The notes under the pieces were generated by a model. That model was not told the origin of the DNA. It did not search any database and was given only the letters and a program-made list of their open reading frames with translations. From contig OX235264.1 in NCBI GenBank assembly GCA_944472135.2, forward strand, positions 122,603,809 through 122,667,808: a stretch of DNA of 64,000 nucleotides, read 5' to 3'. A program made the translations under genes and the position numbers. Below, one piece after another: positions 11,224-22,439 of the stretch (its first letter is position 1; the number at the start of each line of letters is the position of its first letter). Origin of the DNA: Trichobilharzia regenti (Eukaryota; Platyhelminthes; Trematoda; Strigeidida; Schistosomatidae).

Positions 11224-11345
11224 ATCCTGCGAAATTTGGGCTACGATATCCACGCTGAAAATTCCATTCTTGTATCAAAAATACGGTGTGGAATCAAGCT
11301 GTAATAAAAAATAGAAAAATAGAAAAAATAGAAAATAGAACATAA
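11224..11345 (+). mobile_element. tRNA-headed SINE, type 1, 3' half
   Basis: Only the body from CCTGCGAAATTTGGGCTACG to AATCAAGCTGTAAT is present, followed by an A-rich tail (AAAAATAGAAAAAT repeats). It faces the complete copy at 10985-11172, so the two 3' halves form an inverted repeat of about 75 bases per arm with a ~160 base spacer. Confidence 0.7.
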
Positions 11346-11860
11346 ATCTTATAGATACAAGAATTTCAGTTACATTTTTCTTGTTCACAGTATAATTTTT
11401 TGAGCTCACGTGTTGAGTGAGTGAAAAAGGTTTATTGAGATGAGTTTATGGCAGGAAGAAATTTGCGAAGGCGGTAAAACTCACCGAATTTCAAGTCTTC
11501 GTTTTTTTTTAAACAATAACAGTGTGGGTTGATTCTTCAATCTCTAAATCATCTGGGAGAAACAAATATCAAAACCAATAACAACAAACAAAATAAAACC
11601 GATTAGGCGTAAAAAATAATTAGACATCTTAATGAGCTCTTAGTTAGTGAATATATAGTTAATGGACTTGCCAAAATTGAATAGAAATCGGGCAAACATT
11701 GTTTTTTTACTTGCAGCTGATTACTGCTAATCTCAAATTCCATTAGATTTGAGGCAGATTTCAGTTGGGCGAATTATTATTTGAAGCGATTAAGCGGGGT
11801 GAAGACTTCAAACTGTTAATTACATTGTTAATAAAAAATGTTACAAAACCTGCTGAAGGA
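11346..11860. other. Unrecognised flank of the satellite array, possibly PLE N-terminal
   Basis: No open frame of note. Asn-rich conceptual fragments on the plus strand and the abrupt change to satellite at 11861 are compatible with this being the left part of the PLE that resumes at 14739. I do not recognise enough residues to assert it. Confidence 0.35.
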
Positions 11861-12003
11861 TTATTGAATTAAATTTTTGATTTTCCCGTCGATTGATTGG
11901 ACCGAAGTGTTCGGTCTCAGGTTGACATGTCGGCTTCTTGTGCAGATGCTTCGACGATGTCTGGGGATTTGATTTGTATACAATTGGTGGATGGTGGCTA
12001 GCA

Positions 12004-12063
12004 GTGGAATCCAGGATGCGCATTTCGTCCTAATTGGGACTCGTCAGCTGGATGTACCTGCAT
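12004..12063 (-). ncRNA. Hammerhead ribozyme of the Sm-alpha satellite (representative of nine)
   Basis: Minus-strand reading: stem I strand GCAG-GUAC-AUCCAG, core CUGACGA (fits CUGANGA), stem II GUCC-CAAUUA-GGAC, core GAAA, stem III AUGCGCAU, then cleavage after C of UC and the return strand CUGGAU-UCCA-CUGC. All invariant core bases are present. Stem I has 6 bp next to the core and 4 bp outside an internal loop, as in described schistosome hammerheads. Stem III is a perfect 8-nt palindrome, too short to fold alone, so a paired (dimeric) form across neighbouring units is expected. Equivalent copies start near 12335, 12664, 12994, 13325, 13656, 13986, 14317 and 14648, all with unchanged cores. 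Confidence 0.9.
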
Positions 12064-12090
12064 TTCTCAGTGAGTGATGATGTTCCCACC

Positions 12091-12163
12091 GAGGCTCGAA
12101 CCCAGTGCCCATAGTTTCAAACGCCAAAGCGTTATCCACTAGACCACTTGGGCCACGAGAGCC
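12091..12163 (-). promoter_or_regulatory. tRNA-like internal Pol III promoter of the Sm-alpha unit
   Basis: On the minus strand TGGTCTAGTGGATAACGC is a consensus A box and GGGTTCGAGCC a consensus B box, about 35 bases apart, in a tRNA-like head beginning GGCCCAAGTGG. Promoter, hammerhead and tail lie on one strand, so Pol III transcripts would run through the ribozyme. Full copies are present in the eight units up to 14470; the ninth unit is cut off before its B box. Confidence 0.8.
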
Positions 12164-14738
12164 ACCTCTTGTGCAACGGGTCATATATTAATTATTGAAT
12201 TAAATTTTTGATTTTCCCGTCGATTGATTGGACCGAAGTGTTCGGTCTCAGGTTGACATGTCGGCTTCTTGTGCAGATGCTTCGACGATGTCTGGGGATT
12301 TGATTTGTATACAATTGGTGGATGGTGGCTAGCATGGAATCCAGGATGCGCATTTCGTCCTAATTGGGACTCGTCAGCTGGATGTACCTGCATTTCTCAG
12401 TGAGTGATGATGTTCCCACCGAGGCTCGAACCCAGTGCCCATAGTTTCAAACGCCAAAGCGTTATCCACTAGACCACTTGGGCCACGAGAGCCACCTCTT
12501 GTGCAACGGGTCATATATTAATTATTGAATTAAATTTTGATTTTCCCGTCGATTGATTGGACCGAAGTGTTCGGTCTCAGGTTGACATGTCGGCTTCTTG
12601 TGCAGATGCTTCGACGATGTCTGGGGATTTGATTTGTATACAATTGGTGGATGGTGGCTAGCAGTGGAATCCAGGATGCGCATTTCGTCCTAATTGGGAC
12701 TCGTCAGCTGGATGTACCTGCATTTCTCAGTGAGTGATGATGTTCCCACCGAGGCTCGAACCCAGTGCCCATAGTTTCAAACGCCAAAGCGTTATCCACT
12801 AGACCACTTGGGCCACGAGAGCCACCTCTTGTGCAACGGTCATATATTAATTATTGAATTAAATTTTTGATTTTCCCGTCGATTGATTGGACCGAAGTGT
12901 TCGGTCTCAGGTTGACATGTCGGCTTCTTGTGCAGATGCTTCGACGATGTCTGGGGATTTGATTTGTATACAATTGGTGGATGGTGGCTAGCAGTGGAAT
13001 CCAGGATGCGCATTTCGTCCTAATTGGGACTCGTCAGCTGGATGTACCTGCATTTCTCAGTGAGTGATGATGTTCCCACCGAGGCTCGAACCCAGTGCCC
13101 ATAGTTTCAAACGCCAAAGCGTTATCCACTAGACCACTTGGGCCACGAGAGCCACCTCTTGTGCAACGGGTCATATATTAATTATTGAATTAAATTTTTG
13201 ATTTTCCCGTCGATTGATTGGACCGAAGTGTTCGGTCTCAGGTTGACATGTCGGCTTCTTGTGCAGATGCTTCGACGATGTCTGGGGATTTGATTTGTAT
13301 ACAATTGGTGGATGGTGGCTAGCAGTGGAATCCAGGATGCGCATTTCGTCCTAATTGGGACTCGTCAGCTGGATGTACCTGCATTTCTCAGTGAGTGATG
13401 ATGTTCCCACCGAGGCTCGAACCCAGTGCCCATAGTTTCAAACGCCAAAGCGTTATCCACTAGACCACTTGGGCCACGAGAGCCACCTCTTGTGCAACGG
13501 GTCATATATTAATTATTGAATTAAATTTTTGATTTTCCCGTCGATTGATTGGACCGAAGTGTTCGGTCTCAGGTTGACATGTCGGCTTCTTGTGCAGATG
13601 CTTCGACGATGTCTGGGGATTTGATTTGTATACAATTGGTGGATGGTGGCTAGCAGTGGAATCCAGGATGCGCATTTCGTCCTAATTGGGACTCGTCAGC
13701 TGGATGTACCTGCATTTCTCAGTGAGTGATGATGTTCCCACCGAGGCTCGAACCCAGTGCCCATAGTTTCAAACGCCAAAGCGTTATCCACTAGACCACT
13801 TGGGCCACGAGAGCCACCTCTTGTGCAACGGGTCATATATTAATTATTGAATTAAATTTTTGATTTTCCCGTCGATTGATTGGACCGAAGTGTTCGTCTC
13901 AGGTTGACATGTCGGCTTCTTGTGCAGATGCTTCGACGATGTCTGGGGATTTGATTTGTATACAATTGGTGGATGGTGGCTAGCAGTGGAATCCAGGATG
14001 CGCATTTCGTCCTAATTGGGACTCGTCAGCTGGATGTACCTGCATTTCTCAGTGAGTGATGATGTTCCCACCGAGGCTCGAACCCAGTGCCCATAGTTTC
14101 AAACGCCAAAGCGTTATCCACTAGACCACTTGGGCCACGAGAGCCACCTCTTGTGCAACGGGTCATATATTAATTATTGAATTAAATTTTTGATTTTCCC
14201 GTCGATTGATTGGACCGAAGTGTTCGGTCTCAGGTTGACATGTCGGCTTCTTGTGCAGATGCTTCGACGATGTCTGGGGATTTGATTTGTATACAATTGG
14301 TGGATGGTGGCTAGCAGTGGAATCCAGGATGCGCATTTCGTCCTAATTGGGACTCGTCAGCTGGATGTACCTGCATTTCTCAGTGAGTGATGATGTTCCC
14401 ACCGAGGCTCGAACCCAGTGCCCATAGTTTCAAACGCCAAAGCGTTATCCACTAGACCACTTGGGCCACGAGAGCCACCTCTTGTGCAACGGGTCATATA
14501 TTAATTATTGAATTAAATTTTTGATTTTCCCGTCGATTGATTGGACCGAAGTGTTCGGTCTCAGGTTGACATGTCGGCTTCTTGTGCAGATGCTTCGACG
14601 ATGTCTGGGGATTTGATTTGTATACAATTGGTGGATGGTGGCTAGCAGTGGAATCCAGGATGCGCATTTCGTCCTAATTGGGACTCGTCAGCTGGATGTA
14701 CCTGCATTTCTCAGTGAGTGATGATGTTCCCACCGAGG

Positions 14739-16365
14739 ATTTTCGATTCACTCAACTATACAATATTGTGAAAAGGTAAGGTAATCTATGAAGCATTGTG
14801 TTCAGCCTCGCAATCAAATCAACTCTATGAATCAAACCAACAATATAGACTTAACTGTTATAGAAATTCTCATTGGAACCTTCCATGTATGTCGCGTGAT
14901 ACACTGTCTAAATGAACCTCTTAGGATTTAGATATTATCAAGAAGTCACTGTAAATTAGAAGACCCTAAGAAGGAAGATGAAATGCACAATGAATGTTCA
15001 CGTTTTATTTAATAAGGAACTATATAGATAAATCGATGGTGTGGCAATCGTGTCATTACTAGGACCCATTCTAGCCGACATTTTTCTTGCGAAACTAGAA
15101 AATGGGCCATTGAAAGATATTATTGATGAACTTGATTGCTGTTGTCAGTACATGGATGTTACATTTTTGATTTTGAAAGATGAGATGGAAGGAAATGATA
15201 TCCTGAATAAATTTAATGAGGTTCATCCTGCAATACATTTTACTATTGTGAAAGAAAAAGACTAATATTTCATTTCTAGAAGTCCTTATGACCAGAAAAG
15301 ATGATGGCACAATAAGGAGAAGTGTAGATATAAAACCAACATCAACTTGTCAGTATACACATTTTTTTCAGCTTCGTTCCTGTAAAATACAAACGCACTC
15401 TGATGAAGTGTTTAATTCACAGAGCAAGAGCCATTGGCTCGGATGAATGTCTTGATGAGGGACTTAGTAATATTAAAACGGTTGTTAAGTGAAAACGGTT
15501 ATCCTGAAAAGTTTATTGATAAGAATATGAATGTAAAATCAATGCAGACCAAAGTACTAACAGTTCCTGGAAAAAGCTTTAATCTTACAAATGCAGCTCC
15601 TCGAGGATAATATCGGCGAGATATTAATACAACGCTTAAGGAATGCAGTGAAAAAAGACTTTTCTATGTTACTGAATTATGTTATGCCTTCTGAATCACT
15701 CACTCCTCTTTTGCGTTCAGGAGTAAAAGACAAACTGCCTAATTTCGCCACTTCCATGTGTATCTGCCAATGTAACTGCTCCTGTGGAGCCAGTTACATA
15801 GATCGTACAAGTAGGCATGTTCTTCCTCGGATTTCCGAACATTACCCTGTTCGGTTAAATAAGGTACAAACCAAACCTATTCACATAGAGCTATTCTATC
15901 TCATCTTGTAGATTCAGAACACAACAGTGACGTTAACCATGCTTTCAGGGTCATTTACCGCATATCAACCAATTAATCTTAACTTCACCTTAAGAATTCT
16001 TTTGCTTAATATTGTTGAGGTCGTTAGGATCCATATAAAGAAGCCTAATTCATGTGTCCTAAAGAAGTTAGTTCAGACGCTGTCCTTACCTTGGCCGTCT
16101 AGGTTTGAAGGATCTTCAATTTTTGTGGAATTTCCTAATTTTAGTTGATATTCTATTTGCTATAATATCTTTATTGTTATTATAATTTAAGTATCTTTAA
16201 TGAACTGTGATATCATTGATCGTACTTAACAAACTGATAGCATTCAGAAAACACTAATATTGTATTGACGGCAATTCTAGAATATTCCATGTATATAAAC
16301 TTATGCAGATATAATTGTAGAGTCAGAAGAGGAAATTATCGAAAGGGATATTCTTAGCTCAATTA
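14739..16365 (+). mobile_element. Penelope-like element, RT and GIY-YIG domains, degenerate
   Basis: An open piece at 15041-15265 carries the RT palm: GPILADIFLAKLENGPLKDI, then CQYMDVTFLIL, where YMDVT stands for the catalytic Y-x-D-D-T. The second catalytic Asp is replaced by Val, so the enzyme is dead. A second piece at 15591-15911 contains CQCNCSCGASYIDRTSRHVLPRISEHYP, the GIY-YIG block with Asp for Gly in YIG. A third (15927-16148) holds the C-terminus KKPNSCVLKKLVQTLSLPWP. The 3' UTR runs to about 16365, with AGGAAATTATCGAAAGGGATATTC near its end. The start abuts the satellite array, and the beginning of the ORF is not found beyond it with certainty. Confidence 0.8.
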
Positions 16366-16384
16366 ATTTGTGTTTCACAGATGA

Positions 16385-18560
16385 AAAGTTGTCATAACCA
16401 ATCTGGGAAAAATTAAAAAACAACAACCGGGCAGTAAGTCAACAGACTGCATAGTCAACTTATTAAAACAACCACTATCAAAAACGGGACAACAATTATT
16501 CCATAAAGAGTTAATCTGTGACAGGGAAGATGCCTCAGGAATTGACTACTTCTCTGGCCTTGAATCATCACTCAATTCATCAACGTTAAATGAAGAAATA
16601 CAAGAATTACAATCTCACTAATGGTCAGACGGTAAAAACAGCACACACAACTCAACTCTCAAGAACTAAAGGCCTTTAGAAAACGGTAAAATAGGAAAGA
16701 TATCATCATAACAGTCGCTGTAAAATGAAGAATCACAGTATTCAAGAACAAAGAAGAGCAACTCATAGATGAAAATATATACCGATAATTCATGACAAAC
16801 TTCATCCAAACATTGGACAACGTCAACCAAAGAACCCTGAACAAACTTAGCAAAACATGTCAGAGTACAAAGGGAGATCGATGGTAAATGAAATACAGTG
16901 AACCAGTTCTACCTAGATCCTACAGTGGGTTCAAAATACACAAAGCAAACGTCCCCCTACAACCAGTTGTATCACTTCAAGGAACCTAGAAATGCAAAAT
17001 TTCTGTGAAGATATACAAAAAATTGGAACATTCAATGGAATCTTACGATCCCTCCACCAAATCTGCAAACCAACTGTTAAAGAAAATCAAACGCATTCAT
17101 ATAGATGACCGAATAACAGTTGTATCTTTCGATGCCACAGCTTTATATACTTCGATTATAAAGAAACTAGCAAAAGAAACCATGCAGTAACTACTCAGAA
17201 ACGCCGAACACCTCACAGAACACTCGAAAATACAATACTCAAGCTGGATAGAACATGAAAACCTATCTCTAACAATGTATCTTCAATTCGACAACCACAG
17301 ATAAGAACGAATTACACAGACATCCACAGGAACTCACATATCAAGGATGATTGCAGAAGCTGTGATGCAAAGAGTTGAAAACGTGATCCTGACAAATTTC
17401 AAACCAAAAACACGGTGTGTTACATATGTTGCACATCCATTATAATTAGAAGGAACAACTAGGACGAAGCTCAAAGTACAAAAAGCAACTTCTTGAAAAA
17501 CATCACATTTACAAGAGAAGAAAACTCCGAGAGAAAGATTACATTTTAAGACGTTTTAGTCAAGCGATAAACTACAGGGAAATCGGAAACTCAAGTACAC
17601 AGAAAACCAACTCACACAGATCAAATACTCGACCAAAACAGAAACAACACATTGATACACAAAAAGGAGTTGCATAAAACATTATTCAAGAGAGCCGGGA
17701 CTCATTGCAACACTCCTAACTAAAAGAAAACTGAAAAGGTATCACATGGACGTCTTTATAAAGAATGGATATCCATGAGACTTCAACAAGATTCATTTAA
17801 CCCCAATCCAACCGACTAAATCGAAGGTCTCTTAGAGAAACACAGAGTAAATCGTCTTACCATAAATAAAGAACGTCTTGGAAATCATTGCAAGACTATT
17901 GATGCCTTCAGCAACTGATGTTGCAAACGAAGCCGAAGAAGCCACTCAGCTCACCTCTGTGTCAAACAAAAAGACTCAACAACAAAAAAAGATAAATTCA
18001 ACATCATCTACAAAAAAAATTTTACCGACTGCGAAAAACACTTCATTAGAAGAATTGGACGTCTCGTTCATTTACGTAACCATAAACATAAACTATCTGT
18101 CAATGCACATGAAATCCACTCTCTCATATCACTGTACACAGACAACCACGGACACTAGTTCAAATATCAGACATTGAAAACACTAAAAATGTCAGAGAAT
18201 TTTCAGAAACCTGGTATTCCAGTGAATCATCAATTCTTAAATACATCGAAATAGACAAAACTCACCAAACTTCACGAAGGAAATCAGATGAACAAAAGGT
18301 TAAACCTCTGATCAACAAAACAATCAGCACCGAGACAAGTAGATTATGGGGTGAAAAAACACATAAAACCGAAAGCACATTCAAGGTTACCAGGAGAGTT
18401 GACTGGTTAACTTGTGAAGAAATGTAGAAGTATATGGTGCGTGTGTTGCCTAGTACAGCGATAAACAATTCGCAACTAAACCATCCAGTTAAAAGAACTC
18501 AACTTCATCAAAGAGACCGAAGTAAAAGAATATGAAGGCTATTGATCTTCTTCATACATT
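16385..18560 (+). mobile_element. Penelope-like element, second subfamily, nearly full RT but broken
   Basis: Conceptual translation with several frame changes follows a PLE ORF from upstream of RT motif 1 to the C-terminus. It includes PRSYSGFKIHKANVPLQPVVS (the LPKIHK..PLRPIVS block), IDDRITVVSFDATALYTSI (motif A, with Asp retained in SFDAT), MIAEAVMQRVE, RCVTYVAHPL where the Y-x-D-D motif should be, FIKNGYP, and HCTQTTTDTSSN at the C-terminus. The GIY-YIG block is badly eroded. The right end, 18425-18560, is a pLTR-like segment (GTGTTGCCTAGTACAGCG...CGCAACTAAACCATCC). This subfamily matches the 9.8 and 33.2 kb copies better than those at 5.5 or 8 kb. Confidence 0.75.
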
Positions 18561-18785
18561 TGCATGAAAAACCTGATAGAATCAACGTCGTCACCGATTT
18601 GGATGGTGTTTTTTTTGTGACAGCCAACGTTAGGTATTACTCTTCTGGATTCTTTCTTTTCGGTATCACTTCAAAATGTGCTCCGTAAATCTTGACGCAT
18701 CATCTTGCATCCTTTTCTATCTGATATTCCTCCAGTTCTTATCTCAATTGCTGTGAAATGATTGAAATGGAATATAAGATATCTC
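18561..18785. other. Unrecognised spacer
   Basis: No gene or repeat is recognised in this AT-rich stretch. Confidence 0.45.
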
Positions 18786-19325
18786 CAGTAGGATGCAGTT
18801 TTAATGCTCATTATTTAAACAACTCATATAGGGAGAGATCCCAAAATCAATTAATATTACGATGGGCCTTCATTAAACTTTTAAAAATTCAATTTTGGAT
18901 TTTCCCGTCGACTGATTGGACCGAAGTGCTCGATCTCGGGTTGACATGTCAACGTCTTGTGCAGACGCTTCCACGATGTCTAGGCATGTAATTATAAGTT
19001 TATTGGTGGATGGTGACTACCGGTGGAATCCAGGATACGGTTTCGTCCTCGACAGCCAGTGGATATACCTGCATTCCTCAGTGAATGATGATGTTCTCAA
19101 CACCGAAGCTGGAACCCAGGAACCATAATTATAATAAAATGCCCAGGCACTGTCGAAGTATCTGCTCACGAAGCCGACGCGTCATCCTGAGACCGAGCAC
19201 TTCGATCCAATCAATTGACGGTGAAATCTTAAATTGAATTAAATAATGACCTGTTGCACAAGAGGTGATTCTCGTGGCCAAAGTGGTCCAGTGGATAACG
19301 TTTTGGCTGAGGAAGAGGATAGTGT
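18786..19325. repeat. Inverted Sm-alpha composite, copy 1
   Basis: At 18890-19130 a minus-strand Sm-alpha unit runs from its tail to just upstream of the B box. Its hammerhead is decayed: the core reads CTGTCGAGGACGAAAC, with stem II collapsed and CUGANGA lost. At 19138-19320 the sequence flips to the plus strand: the tail half of a unit (CACTGTCGAAGTATCTG...), then the start of a following unit (TGACCTGTTGCACAAGAGG, GGTCCAGTGGATAACG). The preceding ~100 bases (18786-18888, GCTCATTATTTAAACAACTC) also occur before the 24.9 kb composite. Confidence 0.75.
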
Positions 19326-19785
19326 TCCCGAAGATTTCCTTCATACAGAATTCGTTTAGAACCAATAAAGTATCTGGCTTATTAGCAACAGATGAACTGA
19401 TATGTGCTCATAATCGGGTAGGTGGTCACTCACTTGAACTAGGATGCAATTCCACTGACGTTAATAAGTGATTTACCTACAAAGTGACACTTAGAAACCA
19501 TCCTTGACTTGTTCGTCAAAATTACGCACTTTTTTATTCCATATGTGTTTTCGTCTTCAGCAGTTTAACCTTTCAGTGGAATATAAGTGTCAAGATTGAG
19601 CTTTTTAGTTTCAGTAGCAGTGTTATTGTAGCTTTTAAGAGATATAGGTTACTAGCCTCAATCTCACCTTTTTACCAGGCTTAATGCCAGCTAAGCTGTG
19701 AGTTTAGACATTTGTTGGTGAGCAATTTTCAAGTATGAACTCATTGCATATAATGACTTAGAATTTATTGAAAAATAAGTATGAC
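19326..19785. other. Unrecognised spacer
   Basis: No domain-bearing frame. The 68-codon frame at 19265-19471 starts inside the Sm-alpha remnant and has no counterpart I can recognise. Confidence 0.45.
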
Positions 19786-19789
19786 CTGT

Positions 19790-21780
19790 TGATAAAAATT
19801 AGAATCCCAACGCAAATCTACCATGAATGTAAGTTTCACATTTGATGGCACACTTTGCAGAAAAGTTGATAGGGTGGCGATGGGTTCCCTACTGGGTTGC
19901 CAATTAGGAAGAATTCTTTCCAAGTAGACTAGAAAATAGGCATTTGAACAAACTTATTAGGAAATTCTCATTTTATTGCCGGTACATGGATGACACTGTT
20001 ATTCTTTGTGATAGCAACAGAATAATAATTCAATTCAATGAATTACATTTTGCTATGAAATTCACGTGTTTTGAGGAGTCTGTAAATATGGATCCTTCCT
20101 AGATGTCCTTCTGACAAGAAAACATGATGTTAGTTTAAACGAGAAATTTACATTGGTAAAGCGCATGGACAGGACAGTATACACATTTAAATAGATTCCT
20201 TCCTCTCCAGGTAAAAAAAAATTCAGAAAAGATCCTCAGTCACTGGGCTAATACTATATGCTCAGAAAACATAACTGAAGATGAACTTGGGGTTGTATAT
20301 GATGCCCTAATTGAGAACAGCTATCGAGAAATGTTCATCAAGAAACATATGGCCAAGAATATAGAAAAGGACTGTGCACTATCCATAAACAAAAAGCCTT
20401 TATACTACATACGACTGCAATTCAAGGCCGATACACCTAGGGAAATGTTCACAAAGTTTAGAAAATCAGTTCACTAGCGTTTAATGCTGGTAAGCTACAC
20501 GTCTCACTCTCTACACGACCGGTGGTGAATCCCGGACTGAAAGATGAAGTACTTAGACTAGCTACTTCCAGTTCAACTGCACCTGTAGAGAGAGTTATAT
20601 GGGAATTTGATTTTTCGTGCTAGGTAGGATCAACCTCCGTGGCTAAATAAAGATGTAGTAAACGTCATCATCGCATTGGTGGCACAGCAGTTAGGACTCT
20701 CGCCGATCATGCACATGGTCCGGGTTCGATCCCCACTCGACGTACTCCTTACTTCGCTAAGCCAAAAACAATCTGGTAAAGAAGAAAGGTTCGGGATGCG
20801 GTTAGCAACCCATCCTGCAAAATTAAACACTGTCACAGTAACTTCAAGCCACTTGCTTGCAGTCCTTTGTTCCACTGGGAACGGGAAGGAAAAAAATGCC
20901 ACCAACAGCTTGATGTTAGACTCTCTGGTCCAAACCGACCACAGAGCTAGCGAGAATTGAAGAATCCTTTTGTATCATCTATAGGGTACCAAATAAACTG
21001 CCAAAAATGCCTAGGTATCGCATTTTCCAAACAGCAGAGGCTATTGCTTTTCGCCCTAAACAACTAGAGCTTTGTGTAAAAAGGAAAAGAAAGTCTAACC
21101 ACTGGCATTTCCATGGCTGGATTCAGGTGGACACTATAAATTCATTAATTCGCATTATTATTTTTCCAAATTTTTCAGATATTCAGTGTGTAGTGTTATG
21201 TTGATGCCATCGAATTCTCATCAATTGATATTATTATTATTATTAATAGTGACTCGATGTTACTTAAACAACATTAATATTGTTGTTATTAACACTATTT
21301 CACTCATTGGCTATTATGTATATGCATAACTGTATAACATGATAAAGAAGAGGTTATCGAAAAGAACATTCCTTGTTCAGATACGCATAATACATATTTT
21401 TGTTTTTGAAAGATTTCCGTTACGATAACAAATGAAGAGTAATCACAAAATACGTATATTCTGAATTATATATTATACTGTAAAGTAGTTATCTTTTAAG
21501 CAAATATAAAAAGCAATATTGATAGTAGATTTAAAAAAAAGGAAAGTGTTTATAATTCCTAACTAAAGATGAGATGAAATACAATGGGGGAATAAAAATT
21601 AAAATAAAGTAAATGGAAGTTACTCCGTGACACAGAGTGACGTCGAATGAACTTCTTCTTTGAGCATCACAGTTACTTTTTTTATGAATTTAGTCGAGAC
21701 TTTTGAGAAGTAAAGACTTTGTGGATAGATTAAATATATAATAATATTTATTACTCTCTTGGATTCTGAGTGAAACAATA
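19790..21780 (+). mobile_element. Penelope-like element split by a SINE
   Basis: The first part (to about 20666) encodes broken RT pieces: a GPL-like block near 19890, RLENRHLNKLIRKFSFYCRY, and then YMDDTVILCD at about 19985, where the catalytic YMDD of RT motif C is intact. It is followed by FNELHFAMKFTCFEE and LDVLLTRKHD. After the SINE (20670-20905) the C-terminal part resumes: SLVQTDHRASE, IIYRVPNKLPKMPRYR, and IAFRPKQLELCVKR. The same C-terminus occurs at 46.0-46.4 kb. A 3' UTR of about 700 bases follows, with GATAAAGAAGAGGTTATCGAAAAG at about 21340. Frameshifts and stops make it inactive. Confidence 0.75.
20670..20905 (+). mobile_element. tRNA-headed SINE, type 2, nested in a PLE
   Basis: The head is the same as type 1 (GGTGGCACAGCAGTTAGGACTC, GGGTTCGATCCCC), but the body differs: ACTTCGCTAAGCCAAAAAC, GTTAGCAACCCATCCTGCAAA, AACTTCAAGCC, and TGTTCCACTGGGAACGGGAAGGAAAAAA. 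It interrupts the PLE C-terminal coding region. I see no clean target-site duplication here, unlike the sister copy at 36.7 kb. Confidence 0.75.
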
Positions 21781-21782
21781 TG

Positions 21783-22435
21783 ACTTCAACAAGGGTCATT
21801 TCCACTTTCTCTTATTTTCTGGTGTCGTTTTAAACTGATTTCCCAATAACCCATAACATCTTAACTTATCCCACTCACACGATCTCTGCATGTCGGTTTA
21901 GGAGGGCTTACTCGTCGCTTCCTATTGGTATTCCACTTGAGACGACCTGCAGCATTGTATGCGTTGTTACTCGGCTAACACTTAAACGTATATCGTATCC
22001 ATCTCTATTTTCTCCTACATATTTCTGGAGTGATAGGTTGTGGGCTGGTTCGTTCTCACAGTTTCTGGTTACTCATTCTTTCAGGTCATCCATTCGATCT
22101 TCGGTATGGATGGAGTCATCGAGGCGAGAAGGTGTTGATGAAAGTCGGCAACAGGCTATTGGAAAACCTTTCCTTGACTGACACGCACTGTACGTTTCTC
22201 ACCCATAAAGAGGAAGCGATTTCATGTTTGTGTGAAAAATGCGAACCTTGTTCCTTATGCTGAGCTGCAGTGAGAGATTTCCAAGCTTGTTTCAGACTGA
22301 TGAAGGCGTCTTCCAGCCTGCTGAATCTGACTTAAACATCTTCGCCCTGCCTCGACTGCCTGTTGTTGAAGTGATGAGGGATGCCTACATAATTGAAGGA
22401 GGAACCTATGGACCATTTTAATGTGATTAATTTGA
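21783..22435 (-). mobile_element. RTE-clade retrotransposon, C-terminal RT fragment
   Basis: On the minus strand the pieces DAFISLKQAWKSLTAAQHK (22270s) and a preceding segment with SSFNYVG correspond to the RTE thumb region (..SFTYLGS..., ..AF..LK..W.S..LS). They are followed by the tail down to GAAAATGACCCTTGTTGAAG at 21790. The same subfamily lies in plus orientation at 41.3-42.2 kb. The insert lies directly behind a PLE 3' end. The final CTATGTTCC-type terminus is missing. Confidence 0.65.
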
Positions 22436-22439
22436 AATA

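Larger units (their letters stand above)
11861..14738 (-). repeat. Sm-alpha-type hammerhead satellite array, ~8.7 units of 331 bp
   Basis: Eight full units and one partial unit repeat in direct order. The landmark GTCGATTGATTGG occurs at 11888, 12219, 12548, 12878, 13209, 13540, 13871, 14201 and 14532, giving spacings of 329-331. Units differ almost only by single-base losses: one G near 12335, one T near 12536, one G near 12838 and one G near 13894. Read on the minus strand, each unit has a tRNA-like Pol III promoter, then about 90 bases later a hammerhead ribozyme, then a ~150-base tail ending in AAAATTTAATTCAATAAT. The last unit (14514-14738) stops just past the hammerhead and lacks its promoter. 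Known family: schistosome Sm-alpha satellite. The array ends abruptly against PLE sequence at 14739. Confidence 0.9.

Noticed and set aside
12091..12163. A genuine tRNA gene in each satellite unit
   Set aside because: A and B boxes are good, but the acceptor stem and anticodon arm do not fold as a tRNA. The element type explains it.
11861..14738. CRISPR-like regular direct repeats
   Set aside because: The repeat is 331 bp with no unique spacers and carries a tRNA-like promoter and hammerhead; it is satellite DNA in a eukaryotic setting.
17878..18177. Possible host protein rich in Lys/Ser/Thr
   Set aside because: The frame lies inside a PLE, between its connector and C-terminal segments, and reads as eroded PLE sequence.
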